Below are positions 63,692 through 64,000 of a stretch of 64,000 bases of DNA, piece by piece (position 1 is the first letter of the stretch; every line of letters begins with the position of its first letter). A program made the translations under genes and the position numbers. Source of the stretch: Mycolicibacterium tokaiense (GTDB lineage Bacteria; Actinomycetota; Actinomycetes; Mycobacteriales; Mycobacteriaceae). The stretch covers positions 1,364,001 through 1,428,000 of the forward strand of contig NZ_AP022600.1 of assembly GCF_010725885.1 (NCBI RefSeq), read 5' to 3'. Below the pieces are notes generated by a model, which was given only the letters and a program-made list of their open reading frames with translations, had not been told where the DNA came from and ran no database searches.

Positions 63692-64000
63692 ATGACCGCC
63701 GACGAACGAGAGCTGACCAGCAGCGACTTCTCAGTGCACTGGCCGGTGCTGACCCGCTGGACCGACAACGACATGTTCGGCCATCTGAACAACGCGGTGT
63801 ACTACGCGCTGTTCGACACCGCGATCAACGGCTGGATCGGCACCAGCACAGGCGTGGACCCGGTGACGGCGCCGTGGCTGGGCGTGGTGGCCGAGTCTGG
63901 CTGTCGCTACTTTGCCGAGCTGAAATTCCCCGACCCGCTGATGGTGGGCCTGTCGGTGACCAGATTGGGCCGCAGCAGCGTCACCTACCGGTTGTGCGTC
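63692..64000 (+). CDS. Acyl-CoA thioesterase (4HBT hot-dog fold), cut by right edge
   Basis: First 103 codons of a 4-hydroxybenzoyl-CoA-thioesterase-like protein. RWTDNDMFGHLNNAVYYALFDTAING contains the catalytic Asp and the helix start typical of YbgC/4HBT enzymes; YFAELKFPDPLMVGLSVTRLG is the following strand pair. Family length is about 140-150 residues, so roughly 40 are missing. ATG 63692. Substrate chain length unknown. Confidence 0.88.
   Translation, partial: MTADERELTSSDFSVHWPVLTRWTDNDMFGHLNNAVYYALFDTAINGWIGTSTGVDPVTAPWLGVVAESGCRYFAELKFPDPLMVGLSVTRLGRSSVTYRLCV

Noticed and set aside
1..64000. Genomic island, prophage or insertion sequence
   Set aside because: No transposase, integrase, direct-repeat target sites, tRNA junction or composition shift was noticed; the catabolic clusters look like the surrounding chromosome.

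Overview
The window is a gene-dense (no gap over 300 bases), GC-rich stretch with many GTG starts and ATGA/GTGA start-stop overlaps. A deazaflavin (F420)-type nitroreductase-fold protein, a PknF/PknH-like membrane Ser/Thr kinase, an actinobacterial HrpA helicase and an oxalyl-CoA decarboxylase operon point to a free-living actinomycete, most likely a fast-growing Mycobacteriaceae member (Mycolicibacterium-like). That placement is inference from gene content and style. No rRNA, tRNA, CRISPR array, insertion sequence or phage gene was seen.

Layout. (1) 1-5831: 3'-truncated hrpA, a small membrane protein, a DUF385 protein, and an HxlR regulator followed by a quinone-oxidoreductase-like enzyme with a promoter/dyad between them. 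(2) 5853-19634: a ROK regulator divergent from an unbroken eleven-gene operon: Gfo/Idh/MocA dehydrogenase, a PotABCD-type ABC importer, four different xylose-isomerase-like TIM barrels and two unrelated GMC flavoenzymes, one with pyranose/glycoside-3-oxidase landmarks. I read it as a dedicated import-and-oxidise pathway, probably through 3-keto intermediates, for an unidentified glycoside, cyclitol or sugar-amine conjugate. It is the best candidate here for an undescribed system. (3) 19622-38277: a SAM methyltransferase, then two divergent operons around a 288-bp control region. Leftward: a YtfQRT-YjfF-type importer, a LacI-family regulator, araB, araD, araA and a zinc alcohol dehydrogenase. 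Rightward: a ChvE-GguAB-type importer, galT, galK and an aldose 1-epimerase. Three near-identical LacI-type operators overlap or flank both promoters, so L-arabinose and D-galactose use are probably one regulon. (4) 38238-52206: mixed chromosomal genes: MHS-type transporter, DUF2237 protein, Ser/Thr kinase, MarR/Bcr-type drug-efflux pair with a perfect palindrome between them, a trehalose-synthase-like GH13 enzyme coupled to SelO, a VOC protein, a TupA-like ATP-grasp protein, a K+/H+ antiporter head-to-head with a TrkA-type protein, and prfC. (5) 52283-58608: a PaoABC-like molybdenum hydroxylase, then a NarL-type regulator, a stand-alone receiver and a DUF4118-GAF-HisKA_3 kinase. (6) 58505-64000: leftward operon of a zinc alcohol dehydrogenase, oxalyl-CoA decarboxylase, an oxalate-CoA-ligase-like enzyme and a TDP2-like phosphodiesterase, plus a thioesterase cut by the right edge.

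Operation. Regions 2 and 3 together give roughly 32 kb of carbohydrate uptake and catabolism with three ABC importers, fitting a saprophyte living on plant or microbial glycans. Galactose and arabinose enter central metabolism by the standard Leloir and AraBAD steps; galE is not in the window. Region 2 uses FAD and NAD(P) oxidoreductases plus metal-dependent isomerase/lyase-type barrels and no kinase, so its substrate is probably cleaved or epimerised in an oxidised form.
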